A stretch of 64,000 nt of DNA, taken from positions 1 to 64,000 of the forward strand of contig CAYPOT010000005.1 in NCBI GenBank assembly GCA_964412455.1. Reading direction: 5' to 3'. Position 1 is the stretch's first letter; each line of letters opens with the position of its first letter. The notes under the pieces are model-generated. The model saw nothing but the letters and a program-made list of their open reading frames with translations, did not search any database and was not told the origin of the DNA. This DNA is from JAAXXJ01 sp964412455. Lineage in GTDB: Bacteria; Nitrospirota; UBA9217. Made by a program: the position numbers and the translations under genes. This document shows positions 33,595 through 41,514 of the stretch, piece by piece.

Positions 33595-35607
33595 ATGGTA
33601 ACCTTCATCAAGCCGGGCACGAAACCGGCGGACATCGTCAGGACGGTCAGGAGCGCCACCGGCATTTTTCTGACCTCCACGGGCATGCGCGACGCGGGGC
33701 AGTCGGACTACAAGAACCGCCACCGGATCCATGACCTCAAGACGCTGGCGCCCCATTATGACCGCATGGGCCTGTTCAGCGCCGAGTGCCACGGCGGAGC
33801 GAAATGGCACGTCGGCGTCATGAACCGGCGGGAGAGTCCCTTCGAGGAGATCGAGACCTTCCGGTCGCTCATGCCGAATGTGATGCTCCAGACGCTCATC
33901 CGGGAAACGAACCTCTGGGGCTACCGGCCCTATCCCCGGAACGTCATCGAGCGCGCCGTCGCCAAGGTCGACATCGATGTCTGGCGGTGCTTTTCCTTCC
34001 TGAACGACATTCGCAACATGCGCGCCGTCGCCGAGGTCGTCATGAAGCGGGGGCGTCTCTTCCAGCCGGCCATCTCCTTCACGCAGGCCGACTGGACGAC
34101 GAACGGTTACTACCTGGGCGTCGTGAAGGATATCGTCGACCTAAGCGGGGGTGTTGACGAGATCATCCTTTGCATCAAGGACATGGCCGGGGTCGGCAGC
34201 CCGAAGCGTATCCACAGTCTTGTGGACGCGATCAAACAGTCCTATCCCGAGCTGGTGGTCCAGTATCACCGGCATTCCACGGACGGGCTCGTCATGCCGG
34301 CGCTGCTGGCGGCGGCGCAGGCAGGGGCGAAGATCATCGACGTCCAGGAGGACTCCATCACGCGGTTCTACGGCCAGGCCCCCATCCTCGGCCTGCAGGC
34401 CTACATCGAAGAATCCGGCATCCCCGTCAACATTGACCGGGGCGCGGCCGAATCCGCCGTGCAGGAAGTGCGGAACTGGATCGGGCACTACGAGTGGGCG
34501 GAGTCGCCCTTCAAGGGATACGACCACACCGTCATCCGCCACCGGATGCCGGGCGGCGCCTTCCCGAGCTCATTTGAGCAGGCGGCGAACGGAGGGTTCC
34601 TCCATCTCATGCCGGACATCCTCAACGTGATGTCTCTCTACAACCGGATCATCCGGTATTTCGATGTGACGCCCGGTTCGCAGATCACCTGGGTCACCTG
34701 CAGCGGCATCGTGAACCGGTACGCGAAGGAGCGGGGCGAGGCGGGCGTGAAGCATGTCATCGCGTTGCTTGCCAAGTTCGTCGAAAGGGTCGAGCAGAAC
34801 CTGGACGCGATGGAGGACCACGAGCGGGAGGAACTTCTCAGCCTGTTCCGCACCGCGCCGGGCGATTTCAAGAACCTTCTGCTGGGAGGGTACGGCAAGC
34901 TCCCGATGGGCTGGCCGGCCGAATGGGTCTACCGGAGCGCCTTCGGCGAGGAATGGCAGGCAAAGATAAAGGAGCGGAAGGAACTTTCCCCGCTTGAATC
35001 GGTGGCCGAGGACGATCTCGAACGGCTCCGCAGGGAACTCGCGGAAAACCTCGGGCGGGACGTGACGGACGAGGAGTTCATCCTCTGGCTCATGCACCCC
35101 AAGGACGCCCTCGAGTATTTCACGTTCCACGCAAAGTTCGGCGAGGCACCGCTCGTGCTTCCCACGAACGTATGGCGCGAAGGGCTCCGGAAACCGGGGA
35201 CCCGCGTCGATTTCGAGCTCGAGGGCAAGCCGCACTCCCTTGAGCTTGTTTCCGTCGGCGCCGAACACGACGGCATCATCGACGTGGTGATGCGCGTGAA
35301 CAATAAGACACGGGTGTACTCGGTGGATACTCCGAGGGCAAAAAAGGTCGAAGTGCGGATGGCCAAGGCGGCCGGCGACGTCGGCGCGCCGATCAACGGC
35401 AGCGTCTGGCGGATCGGCAACCCGGGCCGCGGCGCCCTGAAAGTTGACGACGTCGTCCGAAAAGGCGAAGAGATGGCGAACCTCGAGGCCATGAAAATGG
35501 AGAACGCCATTCTTGCGCCCTTTGACGGCCGGATCGCCGAGGTCTGCGTGAAACTGAACGAAACGGTGCGGGAGAAACAGCTGCTGTTCGTGATCGAGAA
35601 GACGTAG
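33595..35607 (+). CDS. Carboxyltransferase with biotin carrier domain (pyruvate carboxylase B-like, divergent)
   Basis: A 670-aa protein: HMGL-like TIM barrel (about 20-300), conserved carboxylase domain (about 300-470), linker and C-terminal biotinyl domain (about 595-670, biotinylation Lys in EAMKMEN). The carbamylated-Lys motif IKDMAGV is present. The opening metal motif reads STGMRDAGQSDYKNR rather than the usual TTLRDAHQS, and the HTHD metal site reads YHRHSTDG; both keep the key Asp and the two His but differ in context. This supports a distinct carboxyltransferase clade. A 39-codon open frame (33482-33601) ends over the start and may be a short leader. With the biotin carboxylase and carbonic anhydrase it forms one operon-like unit. 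Confidence 0.9.
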   Translation: MVTFIKPGTKPADIVRTVRSATGIFLTSTGMRDAGQSDYKNRHRIHDLKTLAPHYDRMGLFSAECHGGAKWHVGVMNRRESPFEEIETFRSLMPNVMLQTLIRETNLWGYRPYPRNVIERAVAKVDIDVWRCFSFLNDIRNMRAVAEVVMKRGRLFQPAISFTQADWTTNGYYLGVVKDIVDLSGGVDEIILCIKDMAGVGSPKRIHSLVDAIKQSYPELVVQYHRHSTDGLVMPALLAAAQAGAKIIDVQEDSITRFYGQAPILGLQAYIEESGIPVNIDRGAAESAVQEVRNWIGHYEWAESPFKGYDHTVIRHRMPGGAFPSSFEQAANGGFLHLMPDILNVMSLYNRIIRYFDVTPGSQITWVTCSGIVNRYAKERGEAGVKHVIALLAKFVERVEQNLDAMEDHEREELLSLFRTAPGDFKNLLLGGYGKLPMGWPAEWVYRSAFGEEWQAKIKERKELSPLESVAEDDLERLRRELAENLGRDVTDEEFILWLMHPKDALEYFTFHAKFGEAPLVLPTNVWREGLRKPGTRVDFELEGKPHSLELVSVGAEHDGIIDVVMRVNNKTRVYSVDTPRAKKVEVRMAKAAGDVGAPINGSVWRIGNPGRGALKVDDVVRKGEEMANLEAMKMENAILAPFDGRIAEVCVKLNETVREKQLLFVIEKT

Positions 35608-35638
35608 CGATTGGGACATATTCACAACGGAAATGTAA

Positions 35639-35743
35639 CCACTGGTCCGCTCCGCGGACACACGGTAAACAATAAAACCCGGGATCGGAATTTTCCCCTA
35701 GGTCGGCAACTTCCGTGTGTCCCGACAACGTCGGGACCCGTGG
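35639..35743. repeat. Cloverleaf-like palindromic element
   Basis: Two strong hairpins, TCCGC-TCC-GCGGA and GTCCCGAC-AAC-GTCGGGAC, flank a longer pairing of CACACGG with CCGTGTG, and the outermost CCAC/GTGG can close all three. The fold has three arms on one stem. It fills the gap after the carboxyltransferase gene and lacks a T-run. Confidence 0.5.
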
Positions 35744-35797
35744 TTGATCAAGGTTCGCATCGCATCGAATTGAATTGTCATAAGGAGGAAAACGGTC

Positions 35798-36106
35798 ATG
35801 ACCCTGATGAAGCCCAGTGAGCGGGAAGAGGAATTTTTCGCGCGGGAGGAATTCGAGAAGAAAAAGAAGCTCGAAGGAGAGAAACAAAAGGCCCTGGCCG
35901 CTGACCAGAAGACGAAGGCCCGTGAGCTTCACTTCATGAAGTGTCCCAAGTGCGGCATGGACCTCATCGAGATCGATTATAAGAAGATCAAGATCGACAA
36001 GTGTTCGGCCTGCTCGGGCGTGTGGCTCGACGCGGGCGAGATGGAGCAGGTGGCGAAGATGGAACAGGGCGGTCTCGACAAACTGTTCAGCGTGTTTGCG
36101 AAGTAA
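35798..36106 (+). CDS. Zinc-ribbon (TFIIB-like) domain protein
   Basis: A 102-aa soluble protein. The first 45 residues are a charged helix (EEEFFAREEFEKKKKLEGEK), then a zinc ribbon with MKCPKCGMDL and DKCSACSGVWLDAGEME, the pattern of zf-TFIIB domain proteins. Ribosome site AAGGAGG. Function unknown; the domain is often found in small regulatory or chaperone-like proteins. Confidence 0.85.
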   Translation: MTLMKPSEREEEFFAREEFEKKKKLEGEKQKALAADQKTKARELHFMKCPKCGMDLIEIDYKKIKIDKCSACSGVWLDAGEMEQVAKMEQGGLDKLFSVFAK

Positions 36107-36119
36107 TTTCCGTATTCCC

Positions 36120-36148
36120 TTGACACGATGGTGCGGTCTTGGTACTAT
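36120..36148 (+). promoter_or_regulatory. Sigma-70-type promoter for the riboswitch leader
   Basis: TTGACA (36120-36125) and TACTAT (36143-36148) are 17 nt apart. The expected transcript start (about 36155) is two bases ahead of the conserved AAAGGGGAGTAGC block of the riboswitch, which makes this an unusually convincing promoter. Confidence 0.8.
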
Positions 36149-36156
36149 CGTTGTGT

Positions 36157-36250
36157 AAAGGGGAGTAGCTGGATTGCGGTTATCGTCAGCACGGCTTGCA
36201 ACAAGCCCGGAACCGCGAGTTAGTCGTACACTAACAAGCAAGACCTTTAC
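36157..36250 (+). promoter_or_regulatory. yybP-ykoY (manganese) riboswitch
   Basis: The 5' block AAAGGGGAGTAGC (36157-36169) and the 3' block AAGCAAGACCTTTACC (from about 36236) are the hallmarks of the Mn2+-sensing yybP-ykoY class; the region between folds as a variable hairpin (GCGGTT...AACCGCG type). The 3' strand AGACCTTTACCGC is shared with the terminator that follows, so binding and termination would be mutually exclusive. The next gene is an SPFH protein, followed by a CaCA exchanger and a P-type ATPase, known or plausible targets of this class. Confidence 0.85.
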
Positions 36251-36289
36251 CGCGCACTGTATTTTGCGGCGGTAGTGGTCTTTTTTTTT
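36241..36289 (+). terminator. Riboswitch expression-platform terminator
   Basis: AGACC...ACCGC pairs with GCGG...GGTCT across a loop and is followed by nine T residues (36281-36289). It overlaps the 3' part of the aptamer, giving a transcriptional on/off switch. Confidence 0.8.
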
Positions 36290-36383
36290 GCTTGAAAGCC
36301 CGGGTCGGCATGGGCCGATCGCCGGACCGCGGGCAAGCGGCTTCGGACGGTCACTTTCCCTGCACAGGCCCCATTCTTTTGCT

Positions 36384-36397
36384 ATAGTTTAAACTAT
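36384..36397. promoter_or_regulatory. Perfect palindrome ATAGTTTAAACTAT
   Basis: A 14-bp perfect palindrome 50 nt ahead of the SPFH gene, downstream of the riboswitch terminator. It may be an operator or part of a second promoter for this gene. No second copy was seen. Confidence 0.35.
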
Positions 36398-36447
36398 TCT
36401 CAACAACCGCGTTTTCGCGCGGATCTTTTTCCACAGGAGGTGTATCG

Positions 36448-37257
36448 ATGGACCAGCAACAGGTTCCGAAAGTAGCTGCACTGGGTATTCTGGGGCTTCT
36501 CGGCCTCATGCTCGTCATGTCATCGTACTTTGTGATCGACGCGGGCGAACGCGGGGTCATACTGCGATTCGGCGCGGTTGACCGCGTGGAGTCAGAAGGG
36601 CTTCATTTCAAGCTCCCCTTCATAGAGGACATCGTCCGCATGACCGTGCGCGTGCAGAAGACCACCACCAAGACCGAAGCGGCAAGCCAGGACCTGCAGA
36701 TCGTCCAGTCCACCATGGTCCTGAACTACAGCCTCCAGCCGGACAAGGTCGGCGAGACGTACCGGACCCTCGGACTGAACCGGGATGTGTCGGAGAAGAT
36801 CATCAATCCCAGTATTGAAGAGAGCTTCAAAGCGGCGGCAGCGCGGTACACCGCCGAGGAGCTGATCTCAAAACGCGAGGCGCTCAAGACCCAGGTGCGG
36901 GATTATCTCCGCGACCGCCTGGCGCCCTTCGGCATCGTGGTGGTGGAGCTTTCCATCACGGACTTCCAGTTCTCGTCCAAGTTCAACGAGGCCATTGAGT
37001 CGAAGCAGACCGCCGAGCAGCACGCGCTCAGGGCCAAGCGGGACCTGGACCGGATCAGGGTGGAAGCGCAGCAGAAGATCGCCACGGCCCAGGCCGACGC
37101 CGAGGCGCTCCGTCTCCAGAAGCAGGTGATCTCGCCGGACCTCATCAAACTGCGCCAGATCGATGCCCAGATAAAGGCCATCGACAAGTGGGATGGCAAG
37201 CTCCCGAATGTGACCGGTGGCGCCGTACCGTTCATCCAGGTCGATGACAAGAAGTAA
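36448..37257 (+). CDS. SPFH/prohibitin-family membrane protein
   Basis: A 269-aa protein with one N-terminal TM helix (about 8-30) and a prohibitin/Band 7 domain (about 30-190), followed by a coiled coil (about 190-250, HALRAKRDLDRIRVEAQQKI) and a short tail. Signature text: DAGERGVILRFGAVDRVESE and RDYLRDRLAPFGIVVVELSI. Such proteins form large rings that restrain membrane proteases such as FtsH or act as lipid-domain scaffolds. Ribosome site AGGAGGTG. It is the first gene after the Mn2+ riboswitch and is closed by its own terminator. Confidence 0.92.
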   Translation: MDQQQVPKVAALGILGLLGLMLVMSSYFVIDAGERGVILRFGAVDRVESEGLHFKLPFIEDIVRMTVRVQKTTTKTEAASQDLQIVQSTMVLNYSLQPDKVGETYRTLGLNRDVSEKIINPSIEESFKAAAARYTAEELISKREALKTQVRDYLRDRLAPFGIVVVELSITDFQFSSKFNEAIESKQTAEQHALRAKRDLDRIRVEAQQKIATAQADAEALRLQKQVISPDLIKLRQIDAQIKAIDKWDGKLPNVTGGAVPFIQVDDKK

Positions 37258-37316
37258 ATGAGCATTGACGCGGACGATGGCAGGGGTTTGACCGCGTGGA
37301 TACTTAGAAGGATCGA

Positions 37317-37368
37317 GGGGCCGGGAACAACAAGTCGCATAGTGGTGTTTCCCAGCCCCTTTTTTTTT
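37317..37368 (+). terminator. Rho-independent terminator
   Basis: GGGGC(C)GGGAA pairs with TTCCC(A)GCCCC across a loop and is followed by nine T residues, about 60 nt after the SPFH stop. Confidence 0.85.
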
Positions 37369-37486
37369 GCGAACGGGATGTTTTCCGCTGCGAATCCGCG
37401 AAATGCCGGTCTCTCTCCCGCCGCTTATGATGCTAAAGTAATAACCGCGCCTGTATAAATCACCACGAAGGGAATCATGGCGTGTA

Positions 37487-38497
37487 ATGGAGATGCATAT
37501 GTTTCTCTGGCTTGCATTTATCCTCTGCACCTCGGCGATCGTCTACGCGGGCACAAGACTCTCCCGGTATGGCGATATCATCGCTGAAAAGACCGGGCTG
37601 GGAAGGACGTGGATCGGCGTAGTGCTTATGGCAAGCGTCACCTCGCTGCCGGAGCTGGTGACCGGAATAAGCTCGGTCACCTACGCGGGGGTCCCGGATA
37701 TTGCGGTGGGCGATGTGCTGGGAAGCTGCGTCTTTAATATGCTGATCCTCGCCGTCCTTGACGCTGTCTACAGGCCGATGCCGATATGCGCGAAAGCCCA
37801 GCAAGGCCATGTCCTCTCCGCAGGGTTCGGGATGCTCCTCCTGAGCGTCGTGGCAATGAGCATATTCTTTGCGAGCGCAGTTCCCCCGTTGGGCTGGATA
37901 GGCATATACAGCCTTATATTCATTGTTATTTATTTATTCGCCATGAGAATGGTCTATTTTTACGAAAAAAAACAGATCGCCCTGTTCATCAAGGAAGCGG
38001 CGATCGAACTCCAATATGGGGACATCACGGCGAGAAGCGCCGTTGTCAATTACGCGGTCAATGCCGCGATCGTCATCGTTGCCGCCATGTTCCTGCCGAA
38101 GATCGGCGAGGGGATCGCGGAAACAACCGGTTTGGGCCAGAGCTTCGTGGGCAATATCTTCATTGCGATCTCCACATCCCTGCCCGAGGTGGTGGTCTCC
38201 CTGGCCGCGGTGAAAATGGGCGCCGTGGACCTCGCGATCGGCAATCTGTTCGGCAGCAATATCTTTAACATTCTCATCCTCGGCATCGACGACGTTCTCT
38301 ATGTCAAAGGCCCCCTGCTTTCCTTTGTCAGTCAAAATCACGCAATCTCCGCCCTCTCAGCCATCATGATGACGGCCATCGCGGTGATCGGATTGACCTA
38401 TCGCGCGGAGAAAAAGCCGATGTTCCTGGCATGGGATTCCGTGGGGATCGTGTTCGTTTTTTTGATCAATCTCGGGATGCTGTATGCTTTTCGGTGA
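37487..38497 (+). CDS. Sodium/calcium-type exchanger (CaCA family)
   Basis: A 336-aa membrane protein with about ten helices in two inverted halves. The two alpha repeats are visible: SVTSLPELVTGISSV then DIAVGDVLGSCVFNMLI, and IFIAISTSLPEVVVSLAAVK then LAIGNLFGSNIFNILI. These carry the ion-binding Glu residues of the family. Exchange of Ca2+ (or Mn2+) against Na+ or H+ is expected. It lies just before a P2-type ATPase gene. Confidence 0.9.
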   Translation: MEMHMFLWLAFILCTSAIVYAGTRLSRYGDIIAEKTGLGRTWIGVVLMASVTSLPELVTGISSVTYAGVPDIAVGDVLGSCVFNMLILAVLDAVYRPMPICAKAQQGHVLSAGFGMLLLSVVAMSIFFASAVPPLGWIGIYSLIFIVIYLFAMRMVYFYEKKQIALFIKEAAIELQYGDITARSAVVNYAVNAAIVIVAAMFLPKIGEGIAETTGLGQSFVGNIFIAISTSLPEVVVSLAAVKMGAVDLAIGNLFGSNIFNILILGIDDVLYVKGPLLSFVSQNHAISALSAIMMTAIAVIGLTYRAEKKPMFLAWDSVGIVFVFLINLGMLYAFR

Positions 38498-38549
38498 ACA
38501 GCGTCTCCGGCCGCTTTATATCATTGTAGAGGAAAGGATAAGAAAAACC

Positions 38550-41228
38550 ATGCGTTGGCATCAAAAGAACATCGAAGAAGTCATTAAGGAACTCGGATCG
38601 TCTCTCCAGGGCATTTCAGCGGCATATGCGCAAAAACTGCTCCTGGAGCACGGCCCCAACGAATTGACGGAGAAAAAGAAAAAGTCCCTGTTCATGATGT
38701 TCCTCGACCAGTTCAAGGACTTCATGATCCTCGTGCTGATCGCCGCCGCGATCATATCCGGCATTATCGGAGATGCCACCGACACCATAGCCATCGTCGT
38801 GATCGTGGTGTTAAATGCGGTCATCGGCTTTGTTCAGGAATACCGGGCGGAAAAAGCGATGGCCTTGCTCAGAAAAATGGCCGCCCAGTTCGCCCTGGTG
38901 ATACGGGACGGAAACCCCGTCAACATCCCGGCGTCGCAGCTTGTCCCCGGCGACGTCGTCATGCTGGAGGCGGGGAAGATCGTCCCCGCCGACATGAGAT
39001 TGATCGAGACGGCCCAGTTGAAGGCCGAGGAGGCCGCCCTGACCGGCGAATCCCTGCCCGTTGAAAAGCACACCAAGCCGCTGCACGATGAGCATCTGTC
39101 CATCGGCGACCGGAAGAACATGGCCTATAAAGGCACGATCGTGAGCTATGGCCGCGGTAAAGGGATGGTCACGGCAACGGGCATGGCGACGGAGCTCGGA
39201 AAGATCGCCACCATGCTGCAGGAGGAAGAGGAGGTAAAGACTCCGCTCCAGAAAAGGCTTGCGTCCTTCGGCCGGAAACTCGCCCTTGCCGTGCTTGCCA
39301 TCTGCGCCGTTGTTTTCGGCGTCGGCCTCATGAGAGGGGAGGAGCCGCTGCTCATGCTTCTTACGGCGATCTCGCTCGCCGTTGCCGCGATCCCCGAGGC
39401 CCTTCCCGCGGTGATCACCATCTCCCTCGCCCTTGGCGCGACGAAGATGGTCAAGCAGAACGCCCTGATACGGAAGCTTCCTGCCGTCGAAACGCTCGGA
39501 TCAGTCACCTATATCTGCTCCGACAAGACCGGCACCCTGACCTTGAACAAAATGACCGTGGAAGAGGTGTATGTTGACGGCAAAGTAGTTCAGAGTGCGG
39601 AGTTCGGAGTGCGGAGTGAAAAGGACGAAGAGCCGAATGAGTTTATTCCGCAATCCGCGATCCGCAATCCGCAATCGCTTCTGATGACCGCTCTTGCCGT
39701 AAGCAATGACGCGGAGGGAGACGCAGCAGGCAAGGTGATCGGCGATCCGACGGAAGCTGCCTTGTATGTCATAGCGAAAAACAAGGGCTTCGACAAAAAA
39801 GCCCTTGAGCAGGACCTCCCGCGAGTGGCCGAAATCCCCTTTGATTCCGACAGAAAATGCATGACGACATTCCATCGGGGACGGGATGGAAAAATCGTCT
39901 CCTTTACCAAGGGAGCGATCGATGTTCTGCTGGACAGGTCAGCAGGCATAGTGACCGACGAAGGGTTGAAGACCGTTGACGCCGAGGAGATCCAAAAGGT
40001 CAACGATAGGATGTCCGCCGACGGACTCAGGGTCCTCGGCATTGCCATGAGGACCTGGGATGCACTGCCCGACGATATGTCGCCGGAGCATGTTGAATCC
40101 GGCCTCTCCATCCTTGGACTGGTGGGCATGATGGACCCCCCGCGGGAGGAGGCCAAAGAGGCCGTACATTTATGCAAGACTGCGGGGATCAAGCCGGTGA
40201 TGATAACCGGAGACCATCCCCTTACCGCAACGACCATTGCCAAAAGATTGGGGATTCTCGAACAGGACTCCGGGGCGGTGCTCACCGGCAGAGAGCTCGA
40301 TCAATTATCGATGGAGGAGTTCGAGGCGCGGGTCGAGCATATACGCGTTTACGCCCGGGTCGCGCCGGAACAGAAGCTCAAGATCGTCAAGGCGCTTCAG
40401 GACAAGGGCCAGTTCGTTGCCATGACCGGCGACGGCGTGAATGACGCCCCCTCGCTCAAGAGGGCCGATATCGGCGTTGCCATGGGCGTCACCGGAACGG
40501 ACGTCTCAAAAGAAGCGTCCCACATGGTCCTGCTGGACGACAACTTCGCTACTATCGTGAAGGCGGTAAAGGAGGGCAGGCGGATCTTCGACAATATCCG
40601 CAAGTTCATCAAGTATACTATGACGAGCAACTCGGGCGAGATATGGACGATCTTTCTCGCGCCGTTCCTGGGGCTCCCGATCCCACTGCTGCCCATTCAC
40701 ATACTCTGGATCAATCTCGTGACCGACGGCCTGCCCGGCCTCGCGCTCGCGGCCGAGCCCTCGGAAAAAGGGATCATGGAAAGACCGCCGCGCCATCCCA
40801 AAGAGAGCATCTTCGCTCACGGGCTCGGCGTCCATATTGTCTGGGTCGGATTGCTGATGGGCGCCGTGTCCCTGTTCACCCAGGCATGGTCCCTGAAGAC
40901 AGGGCATAGCCACTGGCAGACCATGGTGTTTACCGTGTTGTGCCTGAGCCAGATGGGGCACGTTCTTGCCATACGGTCTGAACAGGAATCGATCTTCACC
41001 CAGGGCTTTTTCTCGAACAAGCCGCTGGTGGGCGCTTTTCTCTTAACGTTCGGCCTTCAGATGGCAACCATCTATGTGCCGGTGTTAAACCCTATTTTCA
41101 AGACGGAGCCATTGACGCTGAATGAGCTGCTCTTCACACTCGCATTGTCATCAATCGTTTTTATTGCCGTGGAGATCGAGAAGCTCATAAAGAGGCGGCA
41201 GAGCAGACGGAATGCCGTTGAGGCTTGA
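38550..41228 (+). CDS. P2-type cation-transporting ATPase (Ca2+ type)
   Basis: An 892-aa membrane pump. Motifs: TGES in LTGESLPVEK, phosphorylation site CSDKTGTLT, TGDGVND hinge and the M4 sequence AIPEALPAVITISLALG (usually PEGLP). The cation-transporter N-domain and a C-terminal P-ATPase domain are present, and IHILWINLVTDGLPGLALA marks M6. A palindromic repeat is inserted in frame at about residues 348-376, in the N-domain start. The ATG at 38550 has AGGAAAGG upstream; an earlier ATG at 38484 would overlap the exchanger. Calcium or manganese export is inferred. Confidence 0.92.
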   Translation: MRWHQKNIEEVIKELGSSLQGISAAYAQKLLLEHGPNELTEKKKKSLFMMFLDQFKDFMILVLIAAAIISGIIGDATDTIAIVVIVVLNAVIGFVQEYRAEKAMALLRKMAAQFALVIRDGNPVNIPASQLVPGDVVMLEAGKIVPADMRLIETAQLKAEEAALTGESLPVEKHTKPLHDEHLSIGDRKNMAYKGTIVSYGRGKGMVTATGMATELGKIATMLQEEEEVKTPLQKRLASFGRKLALAVLAICAVVFGVGLMRGEEPLLMLLTAISLAVAAIPEALPAVITISLALGATKMVKQNALIRKLPAVETLGSVTYICSDKTGTLTLNKMTVEEVYVDGKVVQSAEFGVRSEKDEEPNEFIPQSAIRNPQSLLMTALAVSNDAEGDAAGKVIGDPTEAALYVIAKNKGFDKKALEQDLPRVAEIPFDSDRKCMTTFHRGRDGKIVSFTKGAIDVLLDRSAGIVTDEGLKTVDAEEIQKVNDRMSADGLRVLGIAMRTWDALPDDMSPEHVESGLSILGLVGMMDPPREEAKEAVHLCKTAGIKPVMITGDHPLTATTIAKRLGILEQDSGAVLTGRELDQLSMEEFEARVEHIRVYARVAPEQKLKIVKALQDKGQFVAMTGDGVNDAPSLKRADIGVAMGVTGTDVSKEASHMVLLDDNFATIVKAVKEGRRIFDNIRKFIKYTMTSNSGEIWTIFLAPFLGLPIPLLPIHILWINLVTDGLPGLALAAEPSEKGIMERPPRHPKESIFAHGLGVHIVWVGLLMGAVSLFTQAWSLKTGHSHWQTMVFTVLCLSQMGHVLAIRSEQESIFTQGFFSNKPLVGAFLLTFGLQMATIYVPVLNPIFKTEPLTLNELLFTLALSSIVFIAVEIEKLIKRRQSRRNAVEA
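39591..39678. repeat. In-frame inverted repeat with 7-nt periodic arms inside the P-type ATPase
   Basis: Left arm units GAGTGCG/GAGTTCG/GAGTGCG; right arm units ATCCGCA/ATCCGCG/ATCCGCA. The arms are imperfect complements. The total is a multiple of three, and the insertion adds residues SAEFGVRSEKDEEPNEF and SAIRNPQS, which are foreign to P-type ATPases. Confidence 0.75.
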
Positions 41229-41360
41229 CAGGCTGTTGGAAAACTAATTTCGCAGGCTAAAGCCTGCGGCTACCAAATCGTAACGTATTGATTTCTCGCA
41301 AGGTAGCCGCACCCTTCAGGGTGCGTTTTCAGCTTTTCGACGCCTTTTTCAACAGCCTGT
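41228..41360. repeat. MITE-like element with 10-16-nt terminal inverted repeats
   Basis: It begins ACAGGCTGTTGGAAAA and ends TTTTTCAACAGCCTGT. Inside are two compact palindromes, AGGCTAAAGCCT and GCACCCTTCAGGGTGC, each beside a copy of CGGCTACC/GGTAGCCG that pair with each other. The left end overlaps the ATPase stop codon. No transposase frame is present. Confidence 0.6.
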
Positions 41361-41514
41361 TAACAGGATGTATGGCGTGGAAAACAAGATTCCCGATGAT
41401 ATTTAATCACCAGAATTCCTCGCTCTCGGTGTCGGGGTATAACAATAGGTGAGTGGACATAAGCATGCAAAGACGGGACATGCTAAAATATTCACAATGG
41501 AAAGGAGGCAAGAA

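Noticed and set aside
33482..33601. 39-codon frame ending over the carboxyltransferase start
   Set aside because: Weak ribosome site and no conserved-looking pattern; a leader peptide is possible but unsupported.
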